DNA of 64,000 nucleotides, taken from assembly GCA_947652605.1 (NCBI GenBank), contig OX393578.1:52707415-52771414 (forward strand). Direction: 5' to 3'. The notes under the pieces are model-generated. The model was not told the DNA's origin. It was given only the letters and a program-made list of their open reading frames with translations, and searched no databases. The position numbers and the translations under genes are program-made. Of the stretch, positions 1 to 11,701 are shown in pieces; position 1 is the first letter of the stretch; the number at the start of each line of letters is the position of its first letter. The DNA comes from Elmis aenea. Taxonomy: Eukaryota; Arthropoda; Insecta; Coleoptera; Elmidae.

Positions 1-614
1 TAATGTCTCTATCGACAACTTATGTCAAAAATTTTCAATTTTAACGTCTGGAACATACACACACGCGCGTACACACAGATGATTATTGGGTAAAAACTGA
101 AGTGATAGAGCTTTAATGAAAGTGATAATCGAATCATACAAGTTAAAAGTTAAAAAAATAAATTTACGGTCGCTTAAAATTAAAATTTTAGTTCCAACTG
201 AAACTGATCTGATCCTTATAGATCTATATGAGTCCACCTTACGACTCAGAAAGGTCAAGAAAGGTGAAAATAGTAGTTCAAGACGGCAAAAAATGACAGT
301 TGTGAGTTTGGGTATGTTATAAGATTTACGTTATTTTTAGCTTATTTTAACACAAAATCAATACAAATATAGTTTCATGTATGCCTTATAATCATATTTG
401 TACACTTTACACAGACAATTTAGCCATCCTAACATGAGAAAATTCGAATTAAAAAACCTAACCTAACTGTCAAACGGAACTTTTATAATGAATTTTTACG
501 CTAAGTAATTGAGAGCGCCAAATAATTTTAACAGATTTGAGCTCAGGACGTCCAGTTTTATTAGTCCACTTAATTTTATCAATTTCTGACAAAGTCCGTT
601 AAAGTAAACTTGTT
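1..614. other. No gene seen (probable exchanger intron)
   Basis: AT-rich sequence with no convincing exon or transposon end. It lies 3' of the exchanger exon on the minus strand, so it is probably intron of that gene. Short ORFs on both strands have no family resemblance and low-complexity composition. Confidence 0.5.
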
Positions 615-1432
615 CCATGACTTTATATGAAAGCGAAGTTTTTTAGCGTTTTAAAAATAAATAGTTTTATATATTTGTTGCAAAAAATAACCGAGATATG
701 GCTCATTTTGTAAAAATTTCCAAATTAAAGTTTGCCATGATTTCGTAAACAAGTGATGTTTGCAATTTTTAAACAACCAAACGTCATATCCAAGTAAATT
801 TTTCAACTTTTTAGCAAATCCGTGTATTCTTTCGTATTTTATAACTGTTTATTGTGGTATTGTGAACATGGCTAAATTTGAACACTTCGAAAAGTTTAAT
901 GTGTTAGAAGTTTACCTTGCAAGTGATAAAAACGTAGCGGCTATTGCTAAATTTACTTGGAAATGACGTTTAGTTGTTGCAAACATCATTTGTTTATCAA
1001 AATCATGGCAAACTTTGATAAGGAATTTTTTTTGCAAAATTAGCCTTATCTCGGTTATTTTTTGCAACAAATATATAAAACTATATATTTTTGAAAAGCT
1101 AAAAAACTGCTCTTTTATATAGAGCCAACTAGGATTTCTATTTGAAAAAATGTAAGTGTAGTACTTCATATCTCGAAAGTCAAGGTCGCTAAAAAAATTG
1201 TTTTAAATTAAGCATAAAAACCTGTATAAAAAACCTTTATAACATTTTGTTCTATTTTAATAAAAAAAAGAAGTTATAGCAAATTTTCAAAAATGATGAA
1301 ATTTCATTTTTCGTCTATAGTGCCAAAATGGAAAGCGATATAAAAATCTGATTACACAAGCGTTCTTTTCTCCTCAAAAAAATAGCCCGCTAACTATTAC
1401 GGTAACCGAGATACCCCGTAAAAAACATTCGT
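615..1432. repeat. Truncated copy of the foldback family at 19447-20600
   Basis: The segment shares long blocks with 19447-20600: the repeated phrase around ccgagatatgg, the central block near 866-965 beginning atggctaaattt, and the right arm ending in ggtaaccgagatacccc near 1400-1420. The left end is missing and no terminal cagggtg is seen, so this copy is 5'-truncated. Between the arms sits a short frame (870-965) reading MAKFEHFEKF then VLEVYLASDKNVAAIAKF. The copy at 19991 gives a similar peptide, so it is probably remnant coding sequence captured by the ancestor. Confidence 0.75.
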
Positions 1433-2004
1433 GATTTTTCATTTTTAAAGAATCTTGTGAAGTTTGCACATGTGGCGGTTTGAAATCAAAACATCTCATC
1501 ATTATTTACTGTGTTCATGCATTACCTTCAGTACATTAGATTGTGCTGACACACCAAAAAAAAACCTCAGACGAATAAATGTATAGAATTGAAAAAAACA
1601 GCAGAGAATTTGGTGCTAATAATAAAGTTTTGCTTCTTCATGCTATTTAATAAGTAATTAAAATTAATTCAGTTCATTGCCAGCAGAAATTACGTGAACC
1701 AGCGTTATATAAAACTGACTGACGTTCAAAGACATGACTCATGTTGTCTTAATTATTAGTAGAGTTATTATAAATAACACATTTAAGTACTTATAACACT
1801 AGACGGAATTTTTATTTTACTCGTATTACTTCATTACAGTTGATATACAGTTAATGTCGGTGCTCAGTGGAGACCTTGATTTAAATTGCTGTTCATATTT
1901 ACTTATATCAAGAATTATAGTGTAGAGAGAATTGTATATTCGGTAAAATGCCTAGGCGCACTGTGTTACAAATTCCCTTATTGGAATCAAGCATACTTTT
2001 CTTA
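1433..2004. other. No gene seen
   Basis: AT-rich sequence between two foldback elements; no coding, RNA or repeat signal that I can support. Probably intron of the exchanger gene. Confidence 0.4.
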
Positions 2005-3481
2005 TATATACGTTATCGGCGCAAATATTTTAAGTGGTGATAGAGGACCTTTTTCTAGGAAAAATTTTCAAATAAAACTTTTTCCTTAAATCAAAAGCTT
2101 AGCAGATATTAACACGCTTGATTTTTTTACACTACAGCATTTAAAAGACTGTCGCCAAAAATATCACTTTTATCGTAAAATACCTTAAAGATTTTTAATA
2201 TAGCATGAAATTTTCTACAAAATTGGTTTGAATTGTATTTTGTCTATAGGCAATGGTTTAAAAGTTATAAAGCACTTTTTACAAAAAAATGTTAAAAAAT
2301 TTAAAAACTTTAATTGCTTCTTTGACTTTGCAACCGCTGTATCTTTAAAACGAAAAGTTGTACAGAAAAACGGACGGCCCATCCGGATAGCAAATTTTAT
2401 GGGCTACAACTTTGGTTGAGTGGAAGTATCGGAAAATCAAACCAATTTCCCGGAAAAGCTGAAAATAAGGGAACAGAGAGTTAAAACAAAAATCAAAGAA
2501 ATAATGTTTTGTTTTTAAAAATGCCATAGCATCGGCACTATTCATAATATTATATATATCGTCATCAGTTTCAAGGCTTTTTAATGAAGTTTGAAACTAC
2601 CCCTAATAATTGTTTAAGGAGCTAACTAGCAAACGTAAAAAAATCGTATGTAACTTCTTTGATGGCCAGTTCTAGTTAGGTGGCTATGATGACTACCCGG
2701 CAATAAATTTGTGTTACTTAAGTGTCGTTTTCAGTGTTACTGGTGCTAATGTTATTTGTGTGAGAAGGGAATACCAAAGAAGAGTTCCAAAGTTTTAAAA
2801 AATTCACAACTTATTTATATGCAATTTTACAATTTATTTTTACGTATGCTAGTTAGCTCCTTTAAAATAATATTAAGGGTAGTTTTGTAGAGAAATTCAA
2901 ACTTCATAAAAAGCCTTGAAACTGATGACGATATACATAATGTTGTGAATAGTGCCGATGCTACAGTAATTTTAAGTGCAAAACATTATTTCTCGGATTT
3001 TTTTTACACTCTGTTCACTATTTTCAGCTTTTCCGGGAAATCGGTTTGATTTTCCGAAACTTTCACTCAACCAAAGTTGTAGCGCATAAAATTTGCTGTC
3101 CGGAATGGGCCATCCGTTTTTTTTGTACAACCTTTCGTTTCAAAGATACAGCGGTTGCAAAGTCTAAGAAACAATTGGAAGTTTTTACATTTTTTACATT
3201 TTTTTGTACAAACTGCTTTATAACTTTTAAACCATTGCCTATAGACAAAAAGCAATTGAAGCCATTTTGTAGAGAATTTATGCTCTATTAAAAAGCTTGA
3301 AGGTATTTTACGATAAAATTTATATTTTCGGCGACAGAGCCTTTTAAATACAAAAGTGTGAAAAAATCAAGTAAGTGTTGATATCTGCTTAGCATTTGAT
3401 TTTAGAAAAAAATTGTACTTGAAATGTTTTTTTAGAAAAAACTTTAAAATATTTGCGCCGATAACGGGGACACCCTGTATA
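2005..3481. repeat. Foldback element A, about 1.48 kb
   Basis: Long imperfect palindrome. The left arm starts cgttatcggcgcaaatattt near 2011; the right arm ends with its reverse complement followed by ggggacaccctgtat near 3481. Internal landmarks also pair: ccggaaaagctgaaaa near 2452 with ttttcagcttttccgg near 3023, gtcatcagtttcaaggc near 2561 with its complement near 2912, and ggagctaactagca near 2618 with tgctagttagctcc near 2847. The arms therefore run almost to the centre. The left cagggtg end has decayed. It lies in the presumed exchanger intron just downstream of the coding exon. Confidence 0.85.
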
Positions 3482-3602
3482 AATCGATTGTACTTTGCCT
3501 TTACATTAAACGATTAAATTGTTACCAAACAGGATGTCTCCGATTTCCTTTGGTTACGCAGACAAAATTACGTGATAATCAAGATATTATTAATGTTCTT
3601 AC

Positions 3603-5269
3603 TCAGACTCGTTGTTTTCAAAAATCAGTTCCCCAGTGCAAGCTAAAAACTCTTTGCCTGATTTTGCGGTTCCATCTTCCGTCCAGTAAGGAATGATAAC
3701 TCGTCCACGTGCTCCGGAAGTACGTATCACTTTTAGTTCGTATACTCCTACACTTTCTACAAGTTCATAATCGCGGGTTGGAAGTTTGAAAACTCCTCCG
3801 TGATCGTCATCGAGTATAATGACGGTAGCCAAAGACGGCGACGCCAAAGAGCCGCTGGGTTGAACTCCGCTCAGTCGCACGTAAAAATGTTCATCCGCTT
3901 CGAACACGTCATCGTCTATCACCTCGAGGACGATGCACTTTTCTTTTTCTCCGGGCCCGAAGTGCAGGGAACCTTTAGCGGGTATATAGTCGCTTCCTGA
4001 CGTGGCCGATCCATCTTCGGTGCAGTATTGTACGGATAGGGGTCCATCGAGGTCACCGGATCTGACGACGTGTACTTTGAACTGACCGCAACTTTCCAAT
4101 ACTGTATATTTTGCCGGATCAAAAAACACCCGACTACCGCTTGGGCTGAATTCCGAAGCACCCGATTCCCGCTGTAACTCGGCTTTCACCTCGCTCAAGT
4201 CGCTTTGGGCTCTCTCCGATATTCTTCGCAAAAGGTCACCGCTGCCCATTAACTTCCGAGTTGCTTGGATACGATAAAAAGCTCTCGATTTTGGTCCTCG
4301 GTTTAATAATAACTCGTGTGCCATTCGCTCCAACGAATCTAGGTCACAACTGGGGTGCTGACGGCGTAACTCTTTCAGGGTCGTCACATATTCCTGTTTA
4401 GCGTCCTCGTGTATGTCATCCAGTTCCAATTCGGTTTGGCCCATTTCCATCGAGTCGGCTCCTTCTGCCTGTACGATAACACCACGCACATTCATCCTGT
4501 AACTTTTCCGTATGAACTTGTACATGCGTCGGTCTGCGGCGTACGCCGTCAACACGGTTGCAGGAAAGAAGAAAAACGTGAGCGCGGCTTCCCATACCTC
4601 GACGATGCCCGGAGAAATCACCGCGAGAATTATGTACATCCATACATAAGCGAAAACCGACCAAGCGGCAGTTACGAAGAAGACGCGCAAATGTTTAATC
4701 TTGCGAACTTCTCCATTGGGGATAACGGCTACGCATATGGCGATGATGACGAATAAGTTATAAGCGGCCGAACCGACGATGGTGCCGGGTCCCAATTCTC
4801 CAGCTTCGAAATCTTTAGCCCAGATTTCGATGACGGACAGGAGGATTTCCGGCGCGCTGGAACCAAGTGCCATAAGGGTAAGATTTGCGACGGTTTCGTT
4901 CCAAACACGCACCACGACAATTTGTCTTTCGCCATTGTGCTTCCGTACGGTAACTTCGCGTTCTTGAGACGTAATTACTTCAATAGCTGCCATAAAACGA
5001 TCGGATATTATTGATACACCTATGAAGAGATATATCAGAGCCAGAAAGTATATGATACCGCGGCCCACCTTGTCGACCAGGGGCACATCTTCGAGCGGCC
5101 TCCAACAGTGCAACAACAACCCGTCAACACAAGTGATGTTTCCCACCCCCATGACGTTCACCGGGTCGCGAAAGACGCTCGCGAGTTCCACATACCACGC
5201 GTTCGCGACGACCGTCGGGGCAAAACTGGCGGCCAAACCCCCAGACGGCGTCGCGCAAGCTCGGAGAAT
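3603..5269 (-). CDS. Calx: Na+/Ca2+ exchanger (CALX/NCX family), large internal exon, partial
   Basis: Plasma-membrane antiporter exchanging Na+ for Ca2+. Counting from the leucine codon at 5236, the exon encodes a luminal segment with CVDGLLLHCWRP; membrane helices from about residue 61; the alpha-1 repeat NLTLMALGSSAPEILLS (118-134), whose polar residues line the ion path; a GPGTIVGSAAYNLF helix; a basic stretch RRMYKFIRKSYR (236-247) at the place of the autoinhibitory XIP region; a long cytosolic loop; a complete first Calx-beta domain (about 366-478, ending in the acidic DDDH Ca2+ site); and the first half of a second Calx-beta domain. The exon ends at 3603 before a gtaaga donor, in phase 2. 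The second Calx-beta half and the C-terminal helices with the alpha-2 repeat are outside the window. No in-frame ATG exists before an upstream TAG at 5272-5270, so the initiator exon is unidentified; an acceptor near 5270 is possible but has a poor pyrimidine tract. Confidence 0.95.
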
Positions 5270-6264
5270 CTAATATCGAGCTCTCATTATAACTGATAGA
5301 GCATTCCATTGCTAAACCCATCCATCGTCAAATTTTCGGAACAGGTAAAACTTCGTTTAATCGAGCACATGTAACAGATAAGTGCAACTTTATCGTATGC
5401 GGTGTGATAAATCGGCGTCGCAAGTACGACAGGTAGGCGCCACGCCCACCACTGTACATGAATCATAACCGACGACCCACACATCTAGCAATTGCGGGTC
5501 GCATCACATTTAAAACTACACGTTGTGGGGACATCACTGATTGGATTAGAGTTATCTGCTTAACTCAAGTATCACCGCGAATGTCAATTTGAGCCGCGAC
5601 CATCTTTCAAAATATACAGTAAACCTTTAATAATACTAATCGCTGTTTACATAACATCTAGACCTACACTCTTCTAGGTTCTAGAGCACTCGGCCTGTTA
5701 TAAGCATGTCAGCATGCAATGAAACCTTACTCAGTTAATACTTTTTATCCGTGCGAACGGTATTAGTTTTACAAGTGCAGTATCGCCGTTGCACAAGTAT
5801 TTCATATTTAATTTAGTCCAACACGTACATCCTTATTGCAGTGGCGTAGCCACCACATAGCAAGAGTATGCAAAACATCGGGGCCAAGCCGGACAGGAGG
5901 CCCTAAATCTCAGTTTAATAAACTCAATATGTTGCTATAAAAGTCTTCAAAAAGCACCAAAAAAAAACAACAAAGAACAGCCTGAACCTTACGGCGAATA
6001 TGTGCATTGTACGAGTCAAAGATTACATTTTTTGGCAATAGCGTGGGATCTTTTTCCTAAATTTACCATGGAGTCACAAGTTTCCTTAAAAAAAACTAAA
6101 CCCAACTCGCTGGTTGAGTAGATTACAATCCTTGTTAGCTGTAAAGCTGCGTTTTTCCGTTATACTAAAGGCATTAATCAAAATCAATCAACAAAAAAAG
6201 AAGAGAGAGAAGTAGCTCTTCGCATTAAAAAATAATGACAACATTTAATTTTGTATTCATATGT
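5270..6264. other. Region upstream of the exchanger exon, no gene identified
   Basis: The first 300 bases are less AT-rich than the surroundings and could contain an upstream exon or 5' untranslated sequence of the minus-strand exchanger, but no initiator codon with a fitting donor could be assigned. At 5840-5910 there is a cagtggcgtagccacc motif followed by ggggccaagccgg, resembling the end of an hAT-type repeat; its partner end was not found. Confidence 0.4.
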
Positions 6265-7200
6265 GTAGAGTAAAGTGCCCTAATATGGAACAGTTACCTA
6301 TTATGGAATACATCAGTTTTATGACAATGAATAAGCGATATCTGTTGAAAAGTATATGTACCTATTTGTACATTGATCACACATTCCCAAATGTAAAATA
6401 GTTAAAAAATATTCACTAGATTACACAACAGTTTCAAATATATTTTTGACGTGCTACTGAGTTTTTAGGCTAAATCTTTCAGTGCAAAATATTATATGCT
6501 AGGGTAAATGATATAAAATATTTTATTGCATGTTTATTTAGCATGAGCCTTTACATTTCAATTAAATAGACCAAAATTTTTATTGGGGCCATTTCATGTT
6601 TTACATATACCGATTTTTAAAATGTCACATTGATGCCTAATATGGAATACACAGAGGTGCCTTTTAATGAATATGATTATGGTCACTAAGTACAGGAATA
6701 TGGGTTCAGTGTCAAAAGTGTCAGAAATGGGCAGACGAAAAATGTGCAAAATACCCAAAAAAACAATTCTATTGTCCTACCTGTAAAAAATAAAGAAATT
6801 ATCAACATTTAGTTCGAATGACACTTGAATTATAATTTAATTTACATAAATAACAGAGTTTTGGTTTGGTTTAAGTAATAATGCAAATCAGAAAGAAATA
6901 AAAGATTAATCTATGAGCAGTTGTTTATTTTAATGTATATTACCTATATAATTCTATATTCCATATTAAGAACCCCTAGTATTCCATATTAGGTTCCCCG
7001 GGAGCTTAATATGGAATAGCAGTAACATTTAAAAAAAATATAGCTATTATAAGAAATATCTACAGTAATATCGTACCAGAATTCGAGTAATGTGTTGCGT
7101 ATTCATTACAAATTCCTTATAAATTTTTTTGCAAAATTTTGTTGAATAAATGTGAATATTATTCCCGAATACAAAAAAGTATTAGGGCACTTTACTCTAC
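6265..7200 (+). mobile_element. DNA element with 20-bp terminal inverted repeats and a zinc-finger tail
   Basis: The ends are perfect inverted repeats: tagagtaaagtgccctaata at 6266 and its complement ending at 7199. Near both ends a 10-12 bp motif, TAATATGGAATA or its complement, recurs at least six times (6282, 6299, 6640, 6957, 6984, 7010), which looks like subterminal transposase-binding repeats. Internally (about 6685-6793, plus strand) a short frame ends WVQCQKCQKW, then CAKYPKKQFYCPTCKK and a stop. Its CxxC/CxxC spacing resembles the final zinc-binding module of a PHD-like finger found at the end of some transposases. The element is an internally deleted, non-autonomous copy. Confidence 0.75.
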
Positions 7201-7379
7201 TTTTATTTAAAGTGATGAGTGAAATTAATTATGCCTCAAAAACATTAAAAAAACATAGTAGATGAAGCCACTTCTGTATTAAACCGTGTAGGTATATGAG
7301 AATATACGTGAATTCAGAGATTTATACAATGAAATTTAATTAGAAGCTAAAGAAATAGTAAAAAAAGTGAGGCGTAAAT

Positions 7380-8036
7380 GCCGACTTTCAAATCAAACGC
7401 CAAATTATCACTAAACGACATATTGATGAATTGGCTGTAGATTATCGACAACAGTGAACAACTGTTCAGAGCTAATGTCTTTTATAATATAATTGACTAG
7501 ATAACTGTTCAAATTAAAAAATGCTTTGAGGGAATGCACTTCGTGAAAAACTACATTGGTTTTCTTGAACCTAGTTACATTAAAAACCATATATTTTGGC
7601 GCAATGTTTGCAACTTACAAAAAAATACCCGTAAGTTTTCTCAGAACAGTTTGAAGTGCAGTTCATCCACGTAATATCATTATTAAAATAAGATTTAACT
7701 TAAAATATGTCTATAAGACAATTTTCAGATCTACTTATTTCGAAACACGCCTGCTTAGAAAGCGATTTTTCAGAAATATATACCGTTTTCATTCTATTTT
7801 TTACTCTACCAGTAACTGTGGCTAGTGTTGAAAGGTCATTCAGCAAATCAAAAATCCTAAAGGATTACAAAAGACACTCAATTGGACAATCCAGGCTTAA
7901 CAATCTTGTTATGTTGGCCATTGAACATAAAGTAGCATCAAAAATGGAGCTTTTAAAGAACTTATATGAGATTTGCAAACATGAAAACGAGGAAGAAGAA
8001 ATTTTTAAATCGGTAATTATAATGAATTTTCAGTAG
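7380..8036 (+). pseudogene. hAT transposase remnant, C-terminal dimerisation domain
   Basis: The frame 7707-8036 reads IYTVFILFFTLPVTVASVERSFSK (in two readable blocks), then LKDYKRHSIGQSRLNNLVML. This is the hAT dimerisation region of ZMYM1-like transposases, where P-V-T-x-A-x-x-E-R-S-F-S is the signature. Upstream, 7380-7700 contains disconnected transposase-like fragments (for example VRRKCRLSNQTPNYH) broken by stops, so the gene is dead. The N-terminal catalytic region is not recoverable here. Confidence 0.8.
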
Positions 8037-8039
8037 TAA

Positions 8040-8186
8040 TATAACTAGTGCATTGAAAATTATCGATAATTTTTGGTAAATATGCCCGAATGCAAGTTGT
8101 GATGCACGAGTGATTTTTGCTGATTCAACTTGCATGAGTGAAGATTTGTCAAAAATTATAGATTATTTGCAATGCACGAGTTATAT
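8040..8186. repeat. Small palindromic MITE
   Basis: The ends are inverted: ataactagtgcattg at 8040 pairs imperfectly with caatgcacgagttat ending near 8184. A similar inner pair (gcaagttg with caacttgc) lies near the centre. About 147 bp, non-coding. Confidence 0.6.
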
Positions 8187-8192
8187 TTTGTC

Positions 8193-8662
8193 AGAAAATT
8201 TCCTTCACCTAACCTACCTGTCAAATTAAATGTATGTTATGTCAAATTTTACGAGTACTGTTAGAGTGGTGCGTCAGGGGTGTGGTTTAATCTATGTTAA
8301 AGTAACGCTACTGGTCGCCGAAATTCGTCAAAAAATTACCAAGACCAAAACATTTAATTCCCTCTCCAAATTTATATTTTCGACCAATCACAAACTCAGA
8401 TTTCTTAGAAACGACCAATAAACGCATGAAAATCTGTTAATTGCGAAAAGGATATTATCAGTGTATGATTATGTTTATTGGTCGTTTCTAGAAAATCCGA
8501 GTTGGTTATTGGTCGAAAACGCAAATTTGACAGAAGGATCAACATCTGATAGGGGAATGTAAAATTATTACCGTGTAATATTGCTCCTATTGGTAGTCTC
8601 TAGAAGATTTAAGATTAGTGATTGGTTGAAAACGCAAATTTGACAGGTGAAGGAAATTTTCT
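8193..8662. repeat. Foldback MITE
   Basis: Terminal inverted repeats agaaaatttccttcacct (8193) and aggtgaaggaaattttct (ending 8662), each followed internally by a cctgtcaaatt block. An inner palindrome pairs gaaacgaccaataaacg near 8409 with cgtttattggtcgtttc near 8472. It sits immediately after another small MITE. No credible ORF. Confidence 0.75.
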
Positions 8663-9309
8663 CCTATAACCAATTAGTAAATAATATGTGTATCTGCAGG
8701 GTAAAATTAAAATATCTTATATTTATACCACGGTCAGGTGTGGGGTCCCTTACGTGATTTTTCCATTGGGACACGCCACTGGCTTACCGTAACATCAATT
8801 GTTGGAGTTATTTTGATAAATGTTTTACGACATTGTGCTAGGAACGGAGCAGGTGTAAAATTGTTTAAAATTAGAACTGCAACTGGTTGTTATTACATAA
8901 ATAAGTCTAAAAGCGCGTATGACAAAAAAAAACATTGACGCGGTAGTGGAGCCCACTAAAATAGTTAAAAAGCACAGTCGCCTGTGCCAACACGGGATGA
9001 TATAAATGTTACGAAATAAGCTGCTATTGAATTTAAAACTTAATAATTCTTACGTTTTATCAAACAGGAAGCGGGCACACAAATAATTAACATTTAAAAC
9101 AGCTGCTTTGCTCATACATACATAATGATAAATACATGTACATTGTATAGACAATTTTATTCCCCCGATAATATTTGGAACATATTTTTAATTTTCTTTG
9201 TCCATATTCACACGTGCACTTGTCCATTTCTATTTGAAAATTAGATTCTATTTTGTCAGTTTTACATGTTTATCGTGAACCAGTTTACATTTTTGCTAAA
9301 ATAACTCTA
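8663..9309. other. No gene seen
   Basis: AT-rich intergenic sequence; short ORFs here show no recognisable domain. Confidence 0.4.
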
Positions 9310-9917
9310 AAGCGGGGCTCGGACGATCAATATATATTGTCAATATTTCAGTATTGTCAATATTATTGAACGTGTGACAGTATGTATTGCCATATTGTCA
9401 ATATATCAGATATTGATGGGTGGTTTGATGAGAAGTAAACTATTTTTAACATTAACAATAAATATTGACCGTCTGACGGTGATTATTGACTATACCCCAC
9501 TTTGCATCGAGAAGAGCTACAGTCAACAAGTATGCTTATCGATTTTAAAAGTATCAAAATCATACTTTTCCATCAATACAACTAATCTTGTTCTACGATA
9601 GCTGGTTCTACTAAACGAATAGTTACTTGAAAGACGTGCTAGCCATGCGAAAATAATTTTGAAAATCTTTTGAGGTGGTAGTACGAGCTTTATTTAACCA
9701 TTCCTTTGCTCATAACTTTGTTTGGGTTTTTACCGATAACCACCATAATAGCAACACAAGTTTTCTTTTGGCACGACGTCGTTGACTGCCAAACTTAAAC
9801 TAAATATATTGTCAATAAATATTGATCGTGTGCGGCAAATGCAGTTTGTCAATATTTATTGATAGTATTGACAATATTCTATTGACAATATATATTGATC
9901 GTCTGAAGCCCGCTTAA
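9310..9917. mobile_element. MITE with ATCAATATATATTG terminal repeats
   Basis: The left end reads aagcggggctcggacgatca and then atatattgtcaatat; the right end is its complement, atatattgatcgtctgaagcccgctt. The half-site attgtcaatat recurs several times inside both ends. About 600 bp with no transposase; non-autonomous DNA transposon. Confidence 0.75.
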
Positions 9918-10374
9918 CAGTACCACTTGATTACAAATTATATCCAAAAATCCAGTCTATAGAACCTTTATTTATTCAACTCAACGAGCAATTGTGTTTA
10001 AATTATTTTGTACAACCTCCAATTTATTTCTAGGCTTCAGTGGACAGCTAGGACAATTACATTCATATGCATAACAAAACAATTATTACGCATGCGAATA
10101 TGTGTGCGTGTGTGTAATATGTGAATCATACTTATCTAATGACATTAGTAGTACGTGTCTTGATTACATCACCAACGAACGCATAGTACAAATACTGGCA
10201 TGCGAAAGTTTTTTTCTCTAAGTGACACACAATCATTGAATAATTATAAAACGATTAGTATAGGTGTATAAAGTTCACTTTATGCTATTTTAAATTAAAA
10301 AAGGAACGCTTAAAACTTATTATAATTATTGTAAAAATTGAAATTGCAGCATTAAATATTAGTATTAGGGTGAC
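9918..10374. other. No gene seen
   Basis: AT-rich intergenic DNA with a short gtgtgcgtgtgtgt microsatellite near 10103; nothing else supported. Confidence 0.4.
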
Positions 10375-11701
10375 CATCCATCCTACTTTGGGAGGACATG
10401 TCCTACAATTAAACCTTTTGTCCTCTGTCCTATCTCCTCAAGAAAAAAGCATAAATGTCCTACTTCATATTTTTCCAATAAAAATAAAAATATAAGAACT
10501 AATTTCATTCAATAAAAATTGCAATGCAAAATATCACATGTTTTATCAAATTTTAACGCTCCTGTCTATTTTTCACTATTACCTTTATTATTATATTGTT
10601 GATTTTTAAAAATCTTGAAATATAAATTGAGTTTAGTATACAGGGTGATTCAGTTTGACTGTCGCACCCCTATAACTTTGTTGACTTAAGAGGAAACCCC
10701 CTATAAACCTTGTAGTTTTGTAAATCAACAAAAATTCTCTATCCAAAGACGTTCAAATGTTTTTTCTACGATGAAATATGTCAGACTGGCGATTGTCAAC
10801 TTTTTTTTTGAACCTTCATGGTATCTGTACTTTTTTTATTGATTCTGATAGAGAACTAAGTTCTAAATTTGATAGTGCATTAAAAAAATAAGCATACACA
10901 GGAAACTTTTTAAGAAAAAAAGTTTTAAATTTATTTATGAATTTTTTTACAAAATCGTATTCTAAAAATAAAAAACACTTTTTAAGAAAAAAGTTTTAAA
11001 TTTATTTATGAATTTTTTTTACAAAATCGTATTTAACTAAAAATAAAAAACACGATCGCTGTAGTAATTGACAGTTTACAACTATGATTATTATTTTTCG
11101 ACGAAAAATCATTATTTTGGTGAGCATTTATTTGAAAATGGACTTTCTGCCGATTTGTTTTGTGAATTTGTAGGTATTTAAGCCGTTTCAATTTAATGCT
11201 CACAAAATAATGATTTATAGTCGAGAAATAATAAATCACAATAAGACAAGTTATAAAATGTGGATTACTACAGCGATCGTGTTTTGTTTAGTCTAATACA
11301 ACGATTTTGTGAAAAATAATAAATAACTTTAAAACATATTTTTCTCAACAATTTTCCTGTGTATGGTTATTTTTTTAATGCACTCTTGGATTTAGAATTT
11401 AACTTTTTTATCAGAATCAATTAAAAAAAGTGTACCATGTTTTCAAAAGAAAAGTTGACAATCGCCATTCTGACATTTCATTGTAGAAAAAACATTTGAA
11501 CGATTTTCGATAGATAACTTTTCTTGATTTACAAAAATACAAAGTTCATAGGGCTTTCCTCTTAAAATAACAACGTTATAGGGGTGCGACTTAAACTGAA
11601 TCACCCTGTATATTGTTGGTTTTGATCTTTAATCTTAAATTATTTTGAAACATCCTATATACAAGTGTCCTACTTTGGGCATAGCGAATTCCGGTCACTC
11701 T
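10375..11701. mobile_element. hAT-like element (TAGGGTGACC ends), host of a nested foldback
   Basis: The left end tagggtgaccatccatcc is followed by ggaggacatgtcc; the right end reads gtcctactttgggcatag then ccggtcactcta. Both ends thus carry the same gtcctactttggg phrase in opposite orientation, as expected for one element split by an insertion. Removing the foldback at 10638-11613 leaves only about 350 bp, a typical MITE size. Flanks (atatta on both sides) fit an 8-bp duplication only roughly. Confidence 0.65.
10638..11613. repeat. Foldback element B, about 0.98 kb
   Basis: Ends are tatacagggtgattcagttt (10638) and aaactgaatcaccctgtata (to 11613), and the arms continue as inverted copies: gtcgcacccctataac with gttataggggtgcgac, and cgatcgctgtagtaat with attactacagcgatcg near the centre. 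TATA flanks both termini. It is inserted in the hAT-like repeat at 10375-11701. A shorter relative, element F, lies at 26865-27226. Confidence 0.9.

Noticed and set aside
455..475. Telomere-like cctaacctaac near 460
   Set aside because: Only two units; the same phrase occurs by chance near 8208 and in transposons. No array of the insect TTAGG repeat.
4409..4756. 115-codon plus-strand ORF opposite the exchanger exon
   Set aside because: Antisense shadow of conserved membrane-exchanger sequence.
7707..8036. Domesticated hAT-derived host gene
   Set aside because: Upstream sequence is broken by stops and no splice-linked exons were found, so a dead transposase is the simpler reading.
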